Below are positions 17,086-25,531 of a DNA stretch of 64,000 nucleotides, piece after piece; within the stretch, counting starts at the first letter, position 1; each line of letters opens with the position of its first letter. Origin of the DNA: Polyangiaceae bacterium. Lineage in GTDB: Bacteria; Myxococcota_A; Polyangia; Polyangiales; Polyangiaceae. The translations under genes and the position numbers were made by a program. The stretch is from the NCBI GenBank assembly GCA_025937785.1, contig JAICQQ010000016.1:1-64000 (forward strand). Reading direction: 5' to 3'. The notes beneath the pieces were generated by a model. That model was given only the letters and a program-made list of their open reading frames with translations, made no database searches and had not been told where the DNA came from.

Positions 17086-17588
17086 GGCGCCGCGGGTTGC
17101 TGCCGGCCGTCCTGATCGCAGCGCTCCAGAGCGGCTGCAACACGGGCCTGGTATCGATCGGTGACGATCGCGCGCTAGAGTGTGAGCCGGACGCTTGCGG
17201 CGAGATGCCCTCGGAACCACCGTTGTGCTCCGACATGAGTATGGGGCGCTACGTGTGCGGCTTCGATACGGAGGACACTTGCAGCTGGGCTCTCAGCTGT
17301 CCGACGCCCATCTGTACGGCCACCGCGTGCGGCGTGGCGCCGGCACAAGCCCCGATGTGCTTGGAGGGTGTGTGGGGTTCGGGTTGGGCCTGCGATCCCG
17401 TCGAGATGGGCTGCGTGTGGCGGGGGATCTGCCCAGAACAGGCGCGTGAATGCTCCCCGGACGACTGCGGCGCGTCGTCGGGTCCGAGGGCGGAATGCAT
17501 GGGTGGACCCCTGGAAGGCCTCGGTTGCCTGAGAGCGGAGAGTGGCGACTGTCGCTGGACCTCGGTGGCTTGCGCGCCGCCGCCGTAG
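17082..17588 (+). CDS. Cys-rich lipoprotein
   Basis: Predicted lipoprotein of 168 residues. The GTG at 17082 overlaps the upstream stop as GTGA and opens a signal peptide with the lipobox LQSGC; a GTG 15 bp earlier is also in frame. The mature part holds about 20 cysteines in a loose repeat, for example LECEPDACGEMPSEPPLCSD, CTATACGVAPAQAPMCLEG and CSPDDCGASSGPRAECMGG, each followed by a Trp-Cys or Gly-Cys pair. This looks like three disulfide-rich modules of about 50 residues. Function is unknown. It is coupled to the sigma and anti-sigma pair and may be a cell-surface or sensory component of that unit. Confidence 0.65.
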   Translation: MRRRGLLPAVLIAALQSGCNTGLVSIGDDRALECEPDACGEMPSEPPLCSDMSMGRYVCGFDTEDTCSWALSCPTPICTATACGVAPAQAPMCLEGVWGSGWACDPVEMGCVWRGICPEQARECSPDDCGASSGPRAECMGGPLEGLGCLRAESGDCRWTSVACAPPP

Positions 17589-17658
17589 AAGATCGAACCG
17601 CCGCGTCGAAGTTGCCGACGGATTGGGTAGGGCTCGGCCACAGCTCGAAAGAGATCCC

Positions 17659-19158
17659 ATGCGGCGGCGTACCTTACTGCGCAGTTTGACGGCGGGCGCT
17701 GCAGCGCTCGCGGCGGAGGCTCTTGCGCCCGCGACCCGGTCGCCTCGGCGAGCATGGGGCGCAGCACCGCCGGAGGCACTCGTCCCGGAGTCTTTGCGGG
17801 CCAAGAGTGTGCTCGAGCTGTTCCTGTGCGGCGGCGTGAGCCAGTACGAGTCGTTCTACTGCGTGCCGGAACACGGCCTTTCGGACAACACTCACTGGCA
17901 CCTGTTCGCAAACTCGAGCGAACTCGCTGCCGCCCTCGACGCCTGCGGCATCTCCGAACCTGCGCTTGAGCCCTTCGCCGAGGACGCGCTCGGGCAACTC
18001 GTGCACCTGGGCCCTTTCGTGGCTCCACTTCGGCGGCGTTCGGACTTGCTCCAACGCTTGCGCGTCAGCGTCACGCGGCACGATCTGGCGCCTCACGAAG
18101 CAGCGATCCCGCTCGCTCTGAGCGGGCGTCCGCTCGGCAGCCCCCGGGTGGCAGGGTTGGGCGCACACATCGCACAGCATTTCTCGGGGGTTCTGAGCGA
18201 CCCGGGCGCGACGCTCGCCTACGTCCTGACGAGTTCGAGCATGAACAGCGTGTTCATCGACAACCTGCGGGCGCTGACAGCGACCGGGTCGTACCCGGCG
18301 CTGGCGCGTCCACTCGATGTTCAGGTCGATGGCGCGAACGAGTTCGTCCAGCGCCTCGGGCGACCGGCCGTCGGAGCACACGCCGCCGAGGTCGACGCGC
18401 TCGTCGCAGCGTACGCCGACGCCTACGCTGCGCAGCTCCGCTGGCCCGCGACGAGTGAGCTCGTACGCGCCCCCCGCTTCGGCGACTACCGCGCAGCTTC
18501 CGCCGCGATGACCCGCGTCGCCGCGCTGCGCGAGTCGTTCGACGCAGCGTCGTTTCTACCCCTGGCGGGCACGAGCTGCGGCGAAGCCGTCGCCGTAGAT
18601 AGCGTAGGGATGCAGCTTCGGTTGGCGGCGCGCTTGCTGACCCAACCGAAGCTACCGGCCAAGTACGTGTGCGTCGTCGACACGGGATTCGTACCGACCT
18701 CGAACGGCGGCGGTGCCTACGACAGTCACAGTGACAACATCCGGATCCAGGCCAAAAACCTGACGCACACGCTGACGGAGCTGGTGCGTTGGATTCGCGC
18801 GCCGGGCGAGCTGGCTCCGGACAAGATCGACCTCGATTCCACGCTGATCGTGCTGACGACGGAGTTCGGGCGCACGCCTCACCCGGAAGGTGTCAGCGGC
18901 CGCAACCATTGGCCGTACGGCTATGCGCAAGCGTTCTTGGGCGGGCCGATCCGTGCCCCCGCCGTCAGCGGTGCTTGCGACGCCAGCGCGCGGGCGACGG
19001 TCGCAGCCACCCCCGCCGAATCGCGGATCGCTGCGTTGCTGGCGCTGGGCATTTGGCCCTTTGGGCCCGAAGCGTTCAACGTGGCGGACGTCCCCGGGGC
19101 GGTGAGCGAAGTCGAGGCCGCCTGCAAGGTGCTGCGCGAGCAACTCGGGATTTCGTGA
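17659..19158 (+). CDS. Tat-exported DUF1501 protein
   Basis: Secreted protein of 499 residues in the DUF1501 family, a branch of the alkaline-phosphatase/sulfatase superfamily. The ATG at 17659 begins a twin-arginine signal (MRRRTLLRSLTAGAAALAAE); the frame is open upstream but that part is not secretory. Family motifs are clear: LELFLCGGVSQYESF near the mature N-terminus, YDSHSDNIRIQAKNLTHTLT, and VLTTEFGRTPHPEGVSGRNH with the aspartate/histidine residues of this fold. Members are common in Planctomycetes and Myxococcota, usually beside DUF1549/DUF1553 cytochrome-type proteins, as here: the next gene overlaps by 4 bp. Substrate is unknown. Confidence 0.85.
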   Translation: MRRRTLLRSLTAGAAALAAEALAPATRSPRRAWGAAPPEALVPESLRAKSVLELFLCGGVSQYESFYCVPEHGLSDNTHWHLFANSSELAAALDACGISEPALEPFAEDALGQLVHLGPFVAPLRRRSDLLQRLRVSVTRHDLAPHEAAIPLALSGRPLGSPRVAGLGAHIAQHFSGVLSDPGATLAYVLTSSSMNSVFIDNLRALTATGSYPALARPLDVQVDGANEFVQRLGRPAVGAHAAEVDALVAAYADAYAAQLRWPATSELVRAPRFGDYRAASAAMTRVAALRESFDAASFLPLAGTSCGEAVAVDSVGMQLRLAARLLTQPKLPAKYVCVVDTGFVPTSNGGGAYDSHSDNIRIQAKNLTHTLTELVRWIRAPGELAPDKIDLDSTLIVLTTEFGRTPHPEGVSGRNHWPYGYAQAFLGGPIRAPAVSGACDASARATVAATPAESRIAALLALGIWPFGPEAFNVADVPGAVSEVEAACKVLREQLGIS

Positions 19159-21197
19159 CGTCGCGCCTTTTTTGGAACGAGCGCGCTGGGCGCTTCGTCC
19201 GCGGCTTGGTCGTGCTGGTGCTCAGCGCGTGCGAGGCACGCGTGGCCGGAAAGCATACGCTGCCCACTGTCACGGAGCACCCAGAGCCGGCGGTGGCCGA
19301 GATCGGCGCCGGCTGTGATGCCGGTGACCAGGCGTTTCTGCGGCGCGCGTTCTTGGCGATCGTCGGGCGGCGCCCGCTGGGGCACGGCGAGGTCGCGGCC
19401 ACCGAAGCCGCGCTCGTCTCGGTGCGAGCGCAGTCCGAGAGCCTCGATCAGCCCCGCTATTCGCGGCGCGTGGTGGTGCGTGCGCTGATGGAGGAGCCGG
19501 CATTTCGACGGCGCTGGGCGGAGTTCTTCATGGACACGCTGAAGGTGGCACGCAGCGGCCCCAAGTCGCTCGCTGCCTGTTACGGCGAGCCTGTTGCGGA
19601 GCGCTTCGACGACGGCGAGCTGGCCGCATTCGTGCGTGACCACAGCGCGGATGACAGCGCCTCGCCCAGCCCCGGCTTCAGCATGAACGAGCTCGTGCGC
19701 TCCGCGCTCGAGCTGGACGATCTGTCGGTGCTCTACCGTGCGCACTTGTTCGCTATGATGAGCAAGCTGTTGACGGGCAACGCCAGCGAGCACGAAGTCG
19801 AACTTGCTCGGCGTAACGACTTCGGTGCGGCGTTCGAGGTAGCGTACACCAATCGCAACCTCGAGTGCCTGCCCTGCCACAACAGCGATTATTCCGTGAC
19901 CAGCGATCTCGATCCAGCGCTGAACCGGTTCTGGCCGGTGCCCGGGTCCTTCGAGCGCGCGTTGTTCGGCGCTGCCGCGGGCCGGCATGTCCCAGAAGCG
20001 GCTGACGACGGCAGCGACCTGACGCGGTCTCGGTCCATGTTTCGCGTGCTCGGCGTGGTGAGCAGCACAGGCCGGGCGCCTTATGGCTGGGATGGTAGCC
20101 GTTGCGGCAGCTTCGAAAAGCCGAGCGTGGACGATCCACTGGGCGTCGACAGCTACTTTGGCAGCGTGCGCGGCCTGCGCGCCAGCGTGTGGGACGTGGA
20201 GCGCTCGCTACAGCGTGGCGTCGGCTTGCTGGCCCTCGCGCCCGACGCCGAGGGGGCTGCGCCCTGGGACTTCGCGGATCCGGACGTGGCTTTCGCCTAC
20301 CTCGTGGGGCTCAATATCGTGGAGCGAGTGTGGCAAGAAACGCTGGGGACCCCGCTGACGCTCGCGCATCACTTCCCCCGTACCTCCACGCAACGCGACG
20401 TGCTACTGAGTCTCACCAATGCCTTCGTGCAGTCACGTTTTTCGTTGAAGGGCCTGTTGCTGGACATCGTGAGTTTGCCGGTGTTCAACCAGTTGCCTCC
20501 GAGTGCCGGTTGCGAGGCCGCGTACCCGTTGCCTCGCGTGTTCGACGCGTGGAGTGACACCGAAGAGCTCTCGACGCGGCGTGGGAACAGCCTCGGGGAC
20601 GCCGTCTTCCCGCTGTCGCCGCGCTTGCTGCGGCGATCGCTGCACGAGTCGTTGGACTGGTCTGCGTACCCAGAGTACCCAGAGGCGGGCAGCAGCGAAG
20701 AATCGCTGCAACTGGCGCTTGGCTTCGCGCTCAGGGACAGCGAACCAGGGCAGCGGGGCCTCGACTTCCAGGGCAGGCTCGCCTGGGAAGCCACCTACGG
20801 CGCTTGCGCGCCGCTCAGTCCTGATGACTTCGTGAGTCAGCTGGCCAAGAGCGCGCTCGCCACGGCTGGGGCCACGCTCCGCGACGCAGTCGTGGCGCTG
20901 CAGGATCGCTTGCTCGGCTCCAGCGAGGTGTCGGAGCCCGAACGTGCGGGAATCGAAGCTCTGATCGGTGCTGCTCTCGAAGGCCCGGTGCCGACGGACG
21001 TGGAGAGCAAGCTGCGGGTGCTGTGCGGAGCGCTGCTGTCGACACCACAGTTTCTGCTCGGCGGCGTGGTGGCGCCCGACGGCGTCGTACCGTCGGCGTT
21101 GACTCCGAGCGATGCCTCGAGCGCCGCGGCTTGTGAGCGGCTGCAGCAGGCGTGGCTCGCCAGCGGCACCTCCTACCAGCTTCGCTGCGTACCGTGA
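19155..21197 (+). CDS. Lipoprotein with a single CxxCH heme motif, partner of the DUF1501 protein
   Basis: Envelope protein of 680 residues. The GTG at 19155 overlaps the DUF1501 stop (GTGA) and gives a signal sequence ending VLSACE, a likely lipobox. The N-terminal region (FLRRAFLAIVGRRPLGHGEV) has the helical pattern seen in DUF1549-type proteins. A single heme-binding motif occurs in NLECLPCHNSDYSVT near residue 240. The remaining 400 residues are helical and have no motif that I recognise. By analogy with the planctomycete pairs it may be a c-type cytochrome-like protein working with the DUF1501 enzyme; this is inference. A longer frame upstream from 18789 is an antisense-free extension through the DUF1501 gene and is not used. 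Confidence 0.7.
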   Translation: MTSRLFWNERAGRFVRGLVVLVLSACEARVAGKHTLPTVTEHPEPAVAEIGAGCDAGDQAFLRRAFLAIVGRRPLGHGEVAATEAALVSVRAQSESLDQPRYSRRVVVRALMEEPAFRRRWAEFFMDTLKVARSGPKSLAACYGEPVAERFDDGELAAFVRDHSADDSASPSPGFSMNELVRSALELDDLSVLYRAHLFAMMSKLLTGNASEHEVELARRNDFGAAFEVAYTNRNLECLPCHNSDYSVTSDLDPALNRFWPVPGSFERALFGAAAGRHVPEAADDGSDLTRSRSMFRVLGVVSSTGRAPYGWDGSRCGSFEKPSVDDPLGVDSYFGSVRGLRASVWDVERSLQRGVGLLALAPDAEGAAPWDFADPDVAFAYLVGLNIVERVWQETLGTPLTLAHHFPRTSTQRDVLLSLTNAFVQSRFSLKGLLLDIVSLPVFNQLPPSAGCEAAYPLPRVFDAWSDTEELSTRRGNSLGDAVFPLSPRLLRRSLHESLDWSAYPEYPEAGSSEESLQLALGFALRDSEPGQRGLDFQGRLAWEATYGACAPLSPDDFVSQLAKSALATAGATLRDAVVALQDRLLGSSEVSEPERAGIEALIGAALEGPVPTDVESKLRVLCGALLSTPQFLLGGVVAPDGVVPSALTPSDASSAAACERLQQAWLASGTSYQLRCVP

Positions 21198-21299
21198 GGC
21201 GCGGCGGGTTGCGGTCGACCGTTCGACCGTGTTTCGCCTGGACATGCCAACGCCTCGGTGGTCAGGGCGCGAGCTGGCGTGGTTTAATGCCGGATCAGC

Positions 21300-22598
21300 A
21301 TGCTCGAACGCTGGACGTGGGGCTTTGGGATGGGCGCGGTGCTGTTGGCGCTGAGCGCGCGAGCCGTCGCCATGGTGGAGGTGACTCAAGCAGCCCCGAT
21401 GACAGGCGACCGGTTGCAGCTCGATCTGAAGCTCCAAGATCGGAGCGTCAAACAGGTCACCGTCAAGAGCCGCGACGAGAAGGCGGCGCCCGACGAGCAG
21501 CGCGTGAAGGCCAGCGGCGGTCACTCGCAGATCGTGGTCAGCGCGGCAGAGCCCAGCGTGGTGTTTCCGAGCGGCGCCGCGGAGGTGAAGGGACCGCCGA
21601 AGCCGTTACCGGCGAAGGAACAGTCCTTCGAGGCGTTGTTGATCGAGCCTGGGCCCCAAGCTAGCGGTGACGCGTTGGACGCGCTTCGCCAGTGGGTACT
21701 CGTCGTGCGCGCGCTGAACACTCCGCTGCGCTGGGACGGCGAACACGCGGCGTACACCACCGAGCTCATCGTCGGCTTGCAAGGTGCCGGCGCCAGCCGC
21801 GGTATGAGCGCGGAGCTCTCGAAGCCGATCGTGGTGCAGCTCATGACCGTAGGTGCGAAGGTGGCAGCCGCCAAGCTCGAGCTCAGTCACGGCGGCGTGG
21901 CGGGGTTCAAGACGACGTTGATCTCGCTGCCCCACCACGAAGCCACAGGCACTGTCACCGCGCTCACCGATCTGGGCGAGCGAGCCTACCAGGTGGTGGC
22001 CGAACCGAGCCTCGGGGCATTGCGGTTGGAACTCGGCAACGACAGCATCGCCGGGTTTGGTGTGGGGACCACCCAACTCAGCGCGGTGCGCTTGGCCGAG
22101 GACGGTCGCGAGTGGTTCGCGCCCAAGGCGCTGGATGTCACGCTACGCCTCACCGGCCGCGGGAGCCTCGAGGCCGAGAAATTGCACTTCGGCAAAGAGC
22201 AGGCGAGGAGCGCGAGCGTGGAGTTCCGCTCCGCGTTTCTCGGCGAATCGACCGTCGTGGTGCAGGCCACCGGGGTTGCTCCCGAGAAAGCCGTGGTTCG
22301 CTTCGGCGTCCCCTGGAGCCTGTTCGTCGCGATCGTGCTGGGTGTGGGTCTAGGCGCCGGTATTCGCGAGTTGCGGGCGAAACGGCGCCGGGGCTTCCAT
22401 CGAGAGCTCGTGGTCAACGTGCTCAGCGGCCTGCTGCTGAGTGTGGCTTCGTTGATCGGTGTTGCGACGGTGGTCGCGCTGCCCAGCACCGCACTCTTGA
22501 CGGAGGCGGGTTGCTTCGTCGTCGCCGCCGTGGCCGCATATCTCGGCAGCGACTTGGTGGAGCGCCTCTGGCCAAGCTCGCAGAAGCCAGCGACCTGA
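21300..22598 (+). CDS. Membrane protein with large exported domain and three C-terminal helices
   Basis: Unrecognised protein of 432 residues. An N-terminal signal peptide (MGAVLLALSARAVAMVE) leads to about 320 residues of beta-rich exported sequence with Ala/Lys/Glu-rich regions and immunoglobulin-like spacing (SVVFPSGAAEVKGPPKPLPA, TVVVQATGVAPEKAVVRFG). Three helices close the protein: LFVAIVLGVGLGAGIREL, NVLSGLLLSVASLIGVATVV and TEAGCFVVAAVAAYLGSDLV. The basic RAKRRRGFHRE loop between the first two suggests a cytoplasmic loop. It lies 102 bp after the CxxCH gene and may belong to the same unit. Confidence 0.6.
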   Translation: MLERWTWGFGMGAVLLALSARAVAMVEVTQAAPMTGDRLQLDLKLQDRSVKQVTVKSRDEKAAPDEQRVKASGGHSQIVVSAAEPSVVFPSGAAEVKGPPKPLPAKEQSFEALLIEPGPQASGDALDALRQWVLVVRALNTPLRWDGEHAAYTTELIVGLQGAGASRGMSAELSKPIVVQLMTVGAKVAAAKLELSHGGVAGFKTTLISLPHHEATGTVTALTDLGERAYQVVAEPSLGALRLELGNDSIAGFGVGTTQLSAVRLAEDGREWFAPKALDVTLRLTGRGSLEAEKLHFGKEQARSASVEFRSAFLGESTVVVQATGVAPEKAVVRFGVPWSLFVAIVLGVGLGAGIRELRAKRRRGFHRELVVNVLSGLLLSVASLIGVATVVALPSTALLTEAGCFVVAAVAAYLGSDLVERLWPSSQKPAT

Positions 22599-22868
22599 TC
22601 TGGGATCGAAATCGAGGCGAGCCAGGAAGAATCCGAAATACGCGCTCGGGGGGAGCGGCGATCAACCTCGCGCCCGCGGGTTCTCATCGCTGGTAGCGGG
22701 CGGCTCCGAAAGTGGTGCGGCTGAAATACTCCAGGGACACTCGGGCGACGGAAACCGCAGTTTTGCCGCGGAAACGCCATCGAGCAACGCTGGCGAATGG
22801 AGTACCTTCCGAAATGCCAGGAGCCCTCGGCCCTGGCGAGCCTTGTGGGTCCTGGAGGTTCTCGGCGT

Positions 22869-24545
22869 ATGGTCTCGTGGCGCGTTTGGGTTGGAGGTTT
22901 GTGTCTGGCAGCCATGTTCGCTGCCTGCTCGGGGAAGAGCCAAGCGGGCAAGGACGACGTGGGGCGTGCGGGCGGGGCTGCTGGCGAAACTGGCGACGGC
23001 GGTACGACGCAGACCACGGGCGCGGCAGGCGATCCCGGTGCTGGTGGCGTGAGCGTTTCGGCGAACGCTACGGGGACCGGCATCACGACGGCCTCGAGCG
23101 TCACGACCACGGGCAGCGCCGTCAGCGGCACCATCGGCAGCGTGACCGGAAGCTTCACCACCGGCATCAGCAGCACCACGGGCGGCGTCGAGGTCCCGGG
23201 CGACTGGCGCTGCTTGGGGTTGGCCTACGGCAACGGCTATTGCGACTGCGGCTGTGGCGCACCCGACCCCGACTGCACGAGCGATGACGTCGAAGCTTGT
23301 GATACCTGCAACGTGTTCGGTGGCTGCAATCGCGGGCCATGTCCCGGCAAGATCGATCCGGACGACATCAGTCAGTGCACGCCGCCGCCGGACGGTTGGA
23401 CTTGCACCCCGGAGGCGTACTTCGATCAGAGCACGTGCAATTGTGGCTGCGGCGTAGTGGATGCGGATTGCGCCAGCGACGACCCCAGCGAATGCGACGC
23501 CTGCAATTCGACCGGGTCGTGCTCGGCCGGGATTTGCCCGGGGGCGATCGATCCGGACGATAACACCAGCTGCTTCATGCCCGAAGGCTATCTCTGCCCC
23601 GGCTACACCTACGGCAACGGCATCTGCGACTGCGGCTGTGGTGTGCTCGATCGCGATTGCGCCTCCGAGTCGCGTGACGAATGCGACAGCTGCACCCATG
23701 GCTGTTCGATGGACGCATGTCCCGGACCCATCGACCCCGACGACAACACCATCTGCACCGGAGTCCCTTACGCATGGACCTGCGCCGATCGCTTCTATGG
23801 CGACGGCCGGTTGTGCCACTGCGGCTGCGGTGCGTTGGATCCCGACTGTGCTTCGAGAGACGGCGACGCCTGCGATCGCTGTGCCTTCGAAGGCAGCTGC
23901 TCGCGGCAGGAGTGCCCGGGCACCATCGATCCAGACAACAACGCCAGCTGCGAGCGACCGGCGCCTCCTGACGGCTGGACCTGTGACTGGTACTACTACG
24001 GTGACGGGTCGAGCTGTGATTGCGGCTGCGGTGTCGTCGACATCGACTGTCGCTCCAACTCCATCGACGAGTGTTCGAGCTGCGGTGCTTGCGGCAGCTA
24101 CCGGTGCCCGGGCAGAGTGGATCCAGACGACATCGGCAGCTGCGCGCCACCACCCGATGATTGGACCTGTTCGGACTATACCTACGCCGACGGCTACTCG
24201 TGCGATTGTGGCTGTCACGCTCCCGACCCCGATTGCGACTCCGCGCTGCCCTCGGCGTGCACCAACTGCTCTCCCGGCAACGGCAGCTGCGTCGATGACT
24301 ACAGCTGCCGCGGCCTCGATCCCGACGACAATTCGCGCTGCACCGATAGCGCCCCGGAAACTTGGGATTGTGACATCGAAACCTATGGTGACGGCGCCTG
24401 CGACTGCGGCTGCGGGGTGCGCGATCTGGATTGCGAGGACGGGACGATAGGGGCTTGCGAATTCTGTAACGTCGCCGGTAGCTGTTCCGACGACGCTTGC
24501 CCCGGGTCGATCGACGAGGAAGACAACGCCGTCTGCGTCGAATGA
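22869..24545 (+). CDS. Lipoprotein with seven tandem Cys-rich repeats
   Basis: Predicted surface or envelope lipoprotein of 558 residues. The ATG at 22869 opens a signal peptide with lipobox MFAAC; a Gly/Ser/Thr-rich linker of about 85 residues follows. From about residue 112 to the end there are seven repeats of 60-66 residues. Each has the order W-x-C, an aromatic (Y)GDG turn, C-x-C-G-C-G, D-x-DC, then two C-x-x-C pairs, CPG-x-IDPDD and a final Cys (repeat 2 begins GWTCTPEAYFDQSTCNCGCG). About ten cysteines per repeat suggest disulfides, while the many Asp residues suggest calcium binding. I know no function for this repeat. The opposite strand is open for over 600 codons through the gene because of codon composition; it is not a gene. 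Confidence 0.75.
   Translation: MVSWRVWVGGLCLAAMFAACSGKSQAGKDDVGRAGGAAGETGDGGTTQTTGAAGDPGAGGVSVSANATGTGITTASSVTTTGSAVSGTIGSVTGSFTTGISSTTGGVEVPGDWRCLGLAYGNGYCDCGCGAPDPDCTSDDVEACDTCNVFGGCNRGPCPGKIDPDDISQCTPPPDGWTCTPEAYFDQSTCNCGCGVVDADCASDDPSECDACNSTGSCSAGICPGAIDPDDNTSCFMPEGYLCPGYTYGNGICDCGCGVLDRDCASESRDECDSCTHGCSMDACPGPIDPDDNTICTGVPYAWTCADRFYGDGRLCHCGCGALDPDCASRDGDACDRCAFEGSCSRQECPGTIDPDNNASCERPAPPDGWTCDWYYYGDGSSCDCGCGVVDIDCRSNSIDECSSCGACGSYRCPGRVDPDDIGSCAPPPDDWTCSDYTYADGYSCDCGCHAPDPDCDSALPSACTNCSPGNGSCVDDYSCRGLDPDDNSRCTDSAPETWDCDIETYGDGACDCGCGVRDLDCEDGTIGACEFCNVAGSCSDDACPGSIDEEDNAVCVE
23202..24542 (+). repeat. Seven imperfect tandem repeats of about 190 bp
   Basis: The DNA coding for the Cys-rich modules of the lipoprotein repeats seven times with diverged sequence. 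The protein consensus is much better kept than the DNA, which points to old duplications under selection rather than recent slippage. Boundaries fall just before each W-x-C. Confidence 0.75.
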
Positions 24546-24654
24546 GCCGGCTGCCCCGCCGAAGCGGATCTGCGCGAGTTGACACGATTGTCCCTCGAGG
24601 CCGCGCCGCGGACCCTGGCGCCTACGGACTCGGCGCGCCATAGTCTCCGCCGCC

Positions 24655-25524
24655 ATGGCCTCGGTCGCTCTGTACGCGCTTCACGCCGCGGACCTCGTGC
24701 CGCTTCGGGTCCCGGCGGGCGCGACGGATGTCCACGCCCTGTTGGGAGACGCGCCGGTGGGCGTCTATTCGGCGCTGCGCAGCTACCCCGGGCGTCGATT
24801 CTTGCGCTTGGGCGCCCATCTGGAACGCTGCCGGCTCAGCCTCGAACGTGCTGGCTGGGGGACGAAGTTCGATCTGCACACGCTGGTGCGTTCGATCGAT
24901 CGGGCAGCGCAGGCCTATGTCGGCGCAGAGTTTCGCGTCCGGCTCGATCTCTTGGAGCACCCGACCCAGCGGGGCGGTGTCGTCACCGAGGCGCTGCTCG
25001 CGCTCGCTCCACACTCGCCGGTGCCCTCCGAAATCATGAGCCAGGGTGCCCGACTCGCGTTGGCGCCGGCCGGGCTCTACCGGCCAGAGCCGCTGATCAA
25101 GTACACCGACTGGGTCCGGGCTCGCAGCGTTTGCGATAGCTTGGGGGTCGACGCTTACGAGTACCTGCTGCTGGATGAAGAGCAGCGCATCCTCGAAGCC
25201 ACCAGCGCCAACTTCTACTTGGTCAGGCAAGGCGCGATCGTCACGGCCGAGAGCGGAATCTTGGAAGGTATTACACGGCAGATCGTGCTCGAGCTCGCTC
25301 GGCAAAGCGGGCTGGACGTGGATCTGCGACGCCCGACACTCGACGATCTGGCGCGCGCCGACGAGGCATTCATCAGCAGTTCGACGCGCGAAATCGTCCC
25401 CGTTACCGCAGTCGCTGCGACGCGCATCGGCAGCGGCATGCCTGGTCCCATATTCGAGCGCTTGCGAGCGCGGTATCAGGCGTACGCGGCGGCGTATGCT
25501 GCGCCTGCCGGCGCTTTGTGCTGA
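24655..25524 (+). CDS. PLP-dependent class IV aminotransferase / aminodeoxychorismate lyase-like enzyme
   Basis: Cytoplasmic enzyme of 289 residues in the fold-type IV PLP family, which includes branched-chain and D-amino-acid aminotransferases and 4-amino-4-deoxychorismate lyase. The catalytic Lys is in PEPLIKYTDWVRARS (near residue 150). Other family marks are EATSANFYLVRQGAI, the phosphate-binding GILEGITRQIVLELA, and EAFISSSTREIVPVTAVAAT. The short N-terminal domain (APVGVYSALRSYPGRRFLRL) fits either activity, so the substrate cannot be set. No pabA/pabB gene is adjacent. It faces the membrane-anchored glycosidase convergently, with 7 bp between stops. Confidence 0.85.
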   Translation: MASVALYALHAADLVPLRVPAGATDVHALLGDAPVGVYSALRSYPGRRFLRLGAHLERCRLSLERAGWGTKFDLHTLVRSIDRAAQAYVGAEFRVRLDLLEHPTQRGGVVTEALLALAPHSPVPSEIMSQGARLALAPAGLYRPEPLIKYTDWVRARSVCDSLGVDAYEYLLLDEEQRILEATSANFYLVRQGAIVTAESGILEGITRQIVLELARQSGLDVDLRRPTLDDLARADEAFISSSTREIVPVTAVAATRIGSGMPGPIFERLRARYQAYAAAYAAPAGALC

Positions 25525-25531
25525 GCGACCG

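Noticed and set aside
18789-19154. Upstream extension of the CxxCH protein
   Set aside because: It lies inside the DUF1501 gene in another frame; the GTG at 19155 gives a signal peptide and the GTGA overlap.
22662-24656. Minus-strand open frame of over 660 codons across the Cys-rich lipoprotein
   Set aside because: It is low-complexity Ala/Val/Gly/Arg sequence that mirrors the repeats of the real gene and has no signal, motif or ribosome site.
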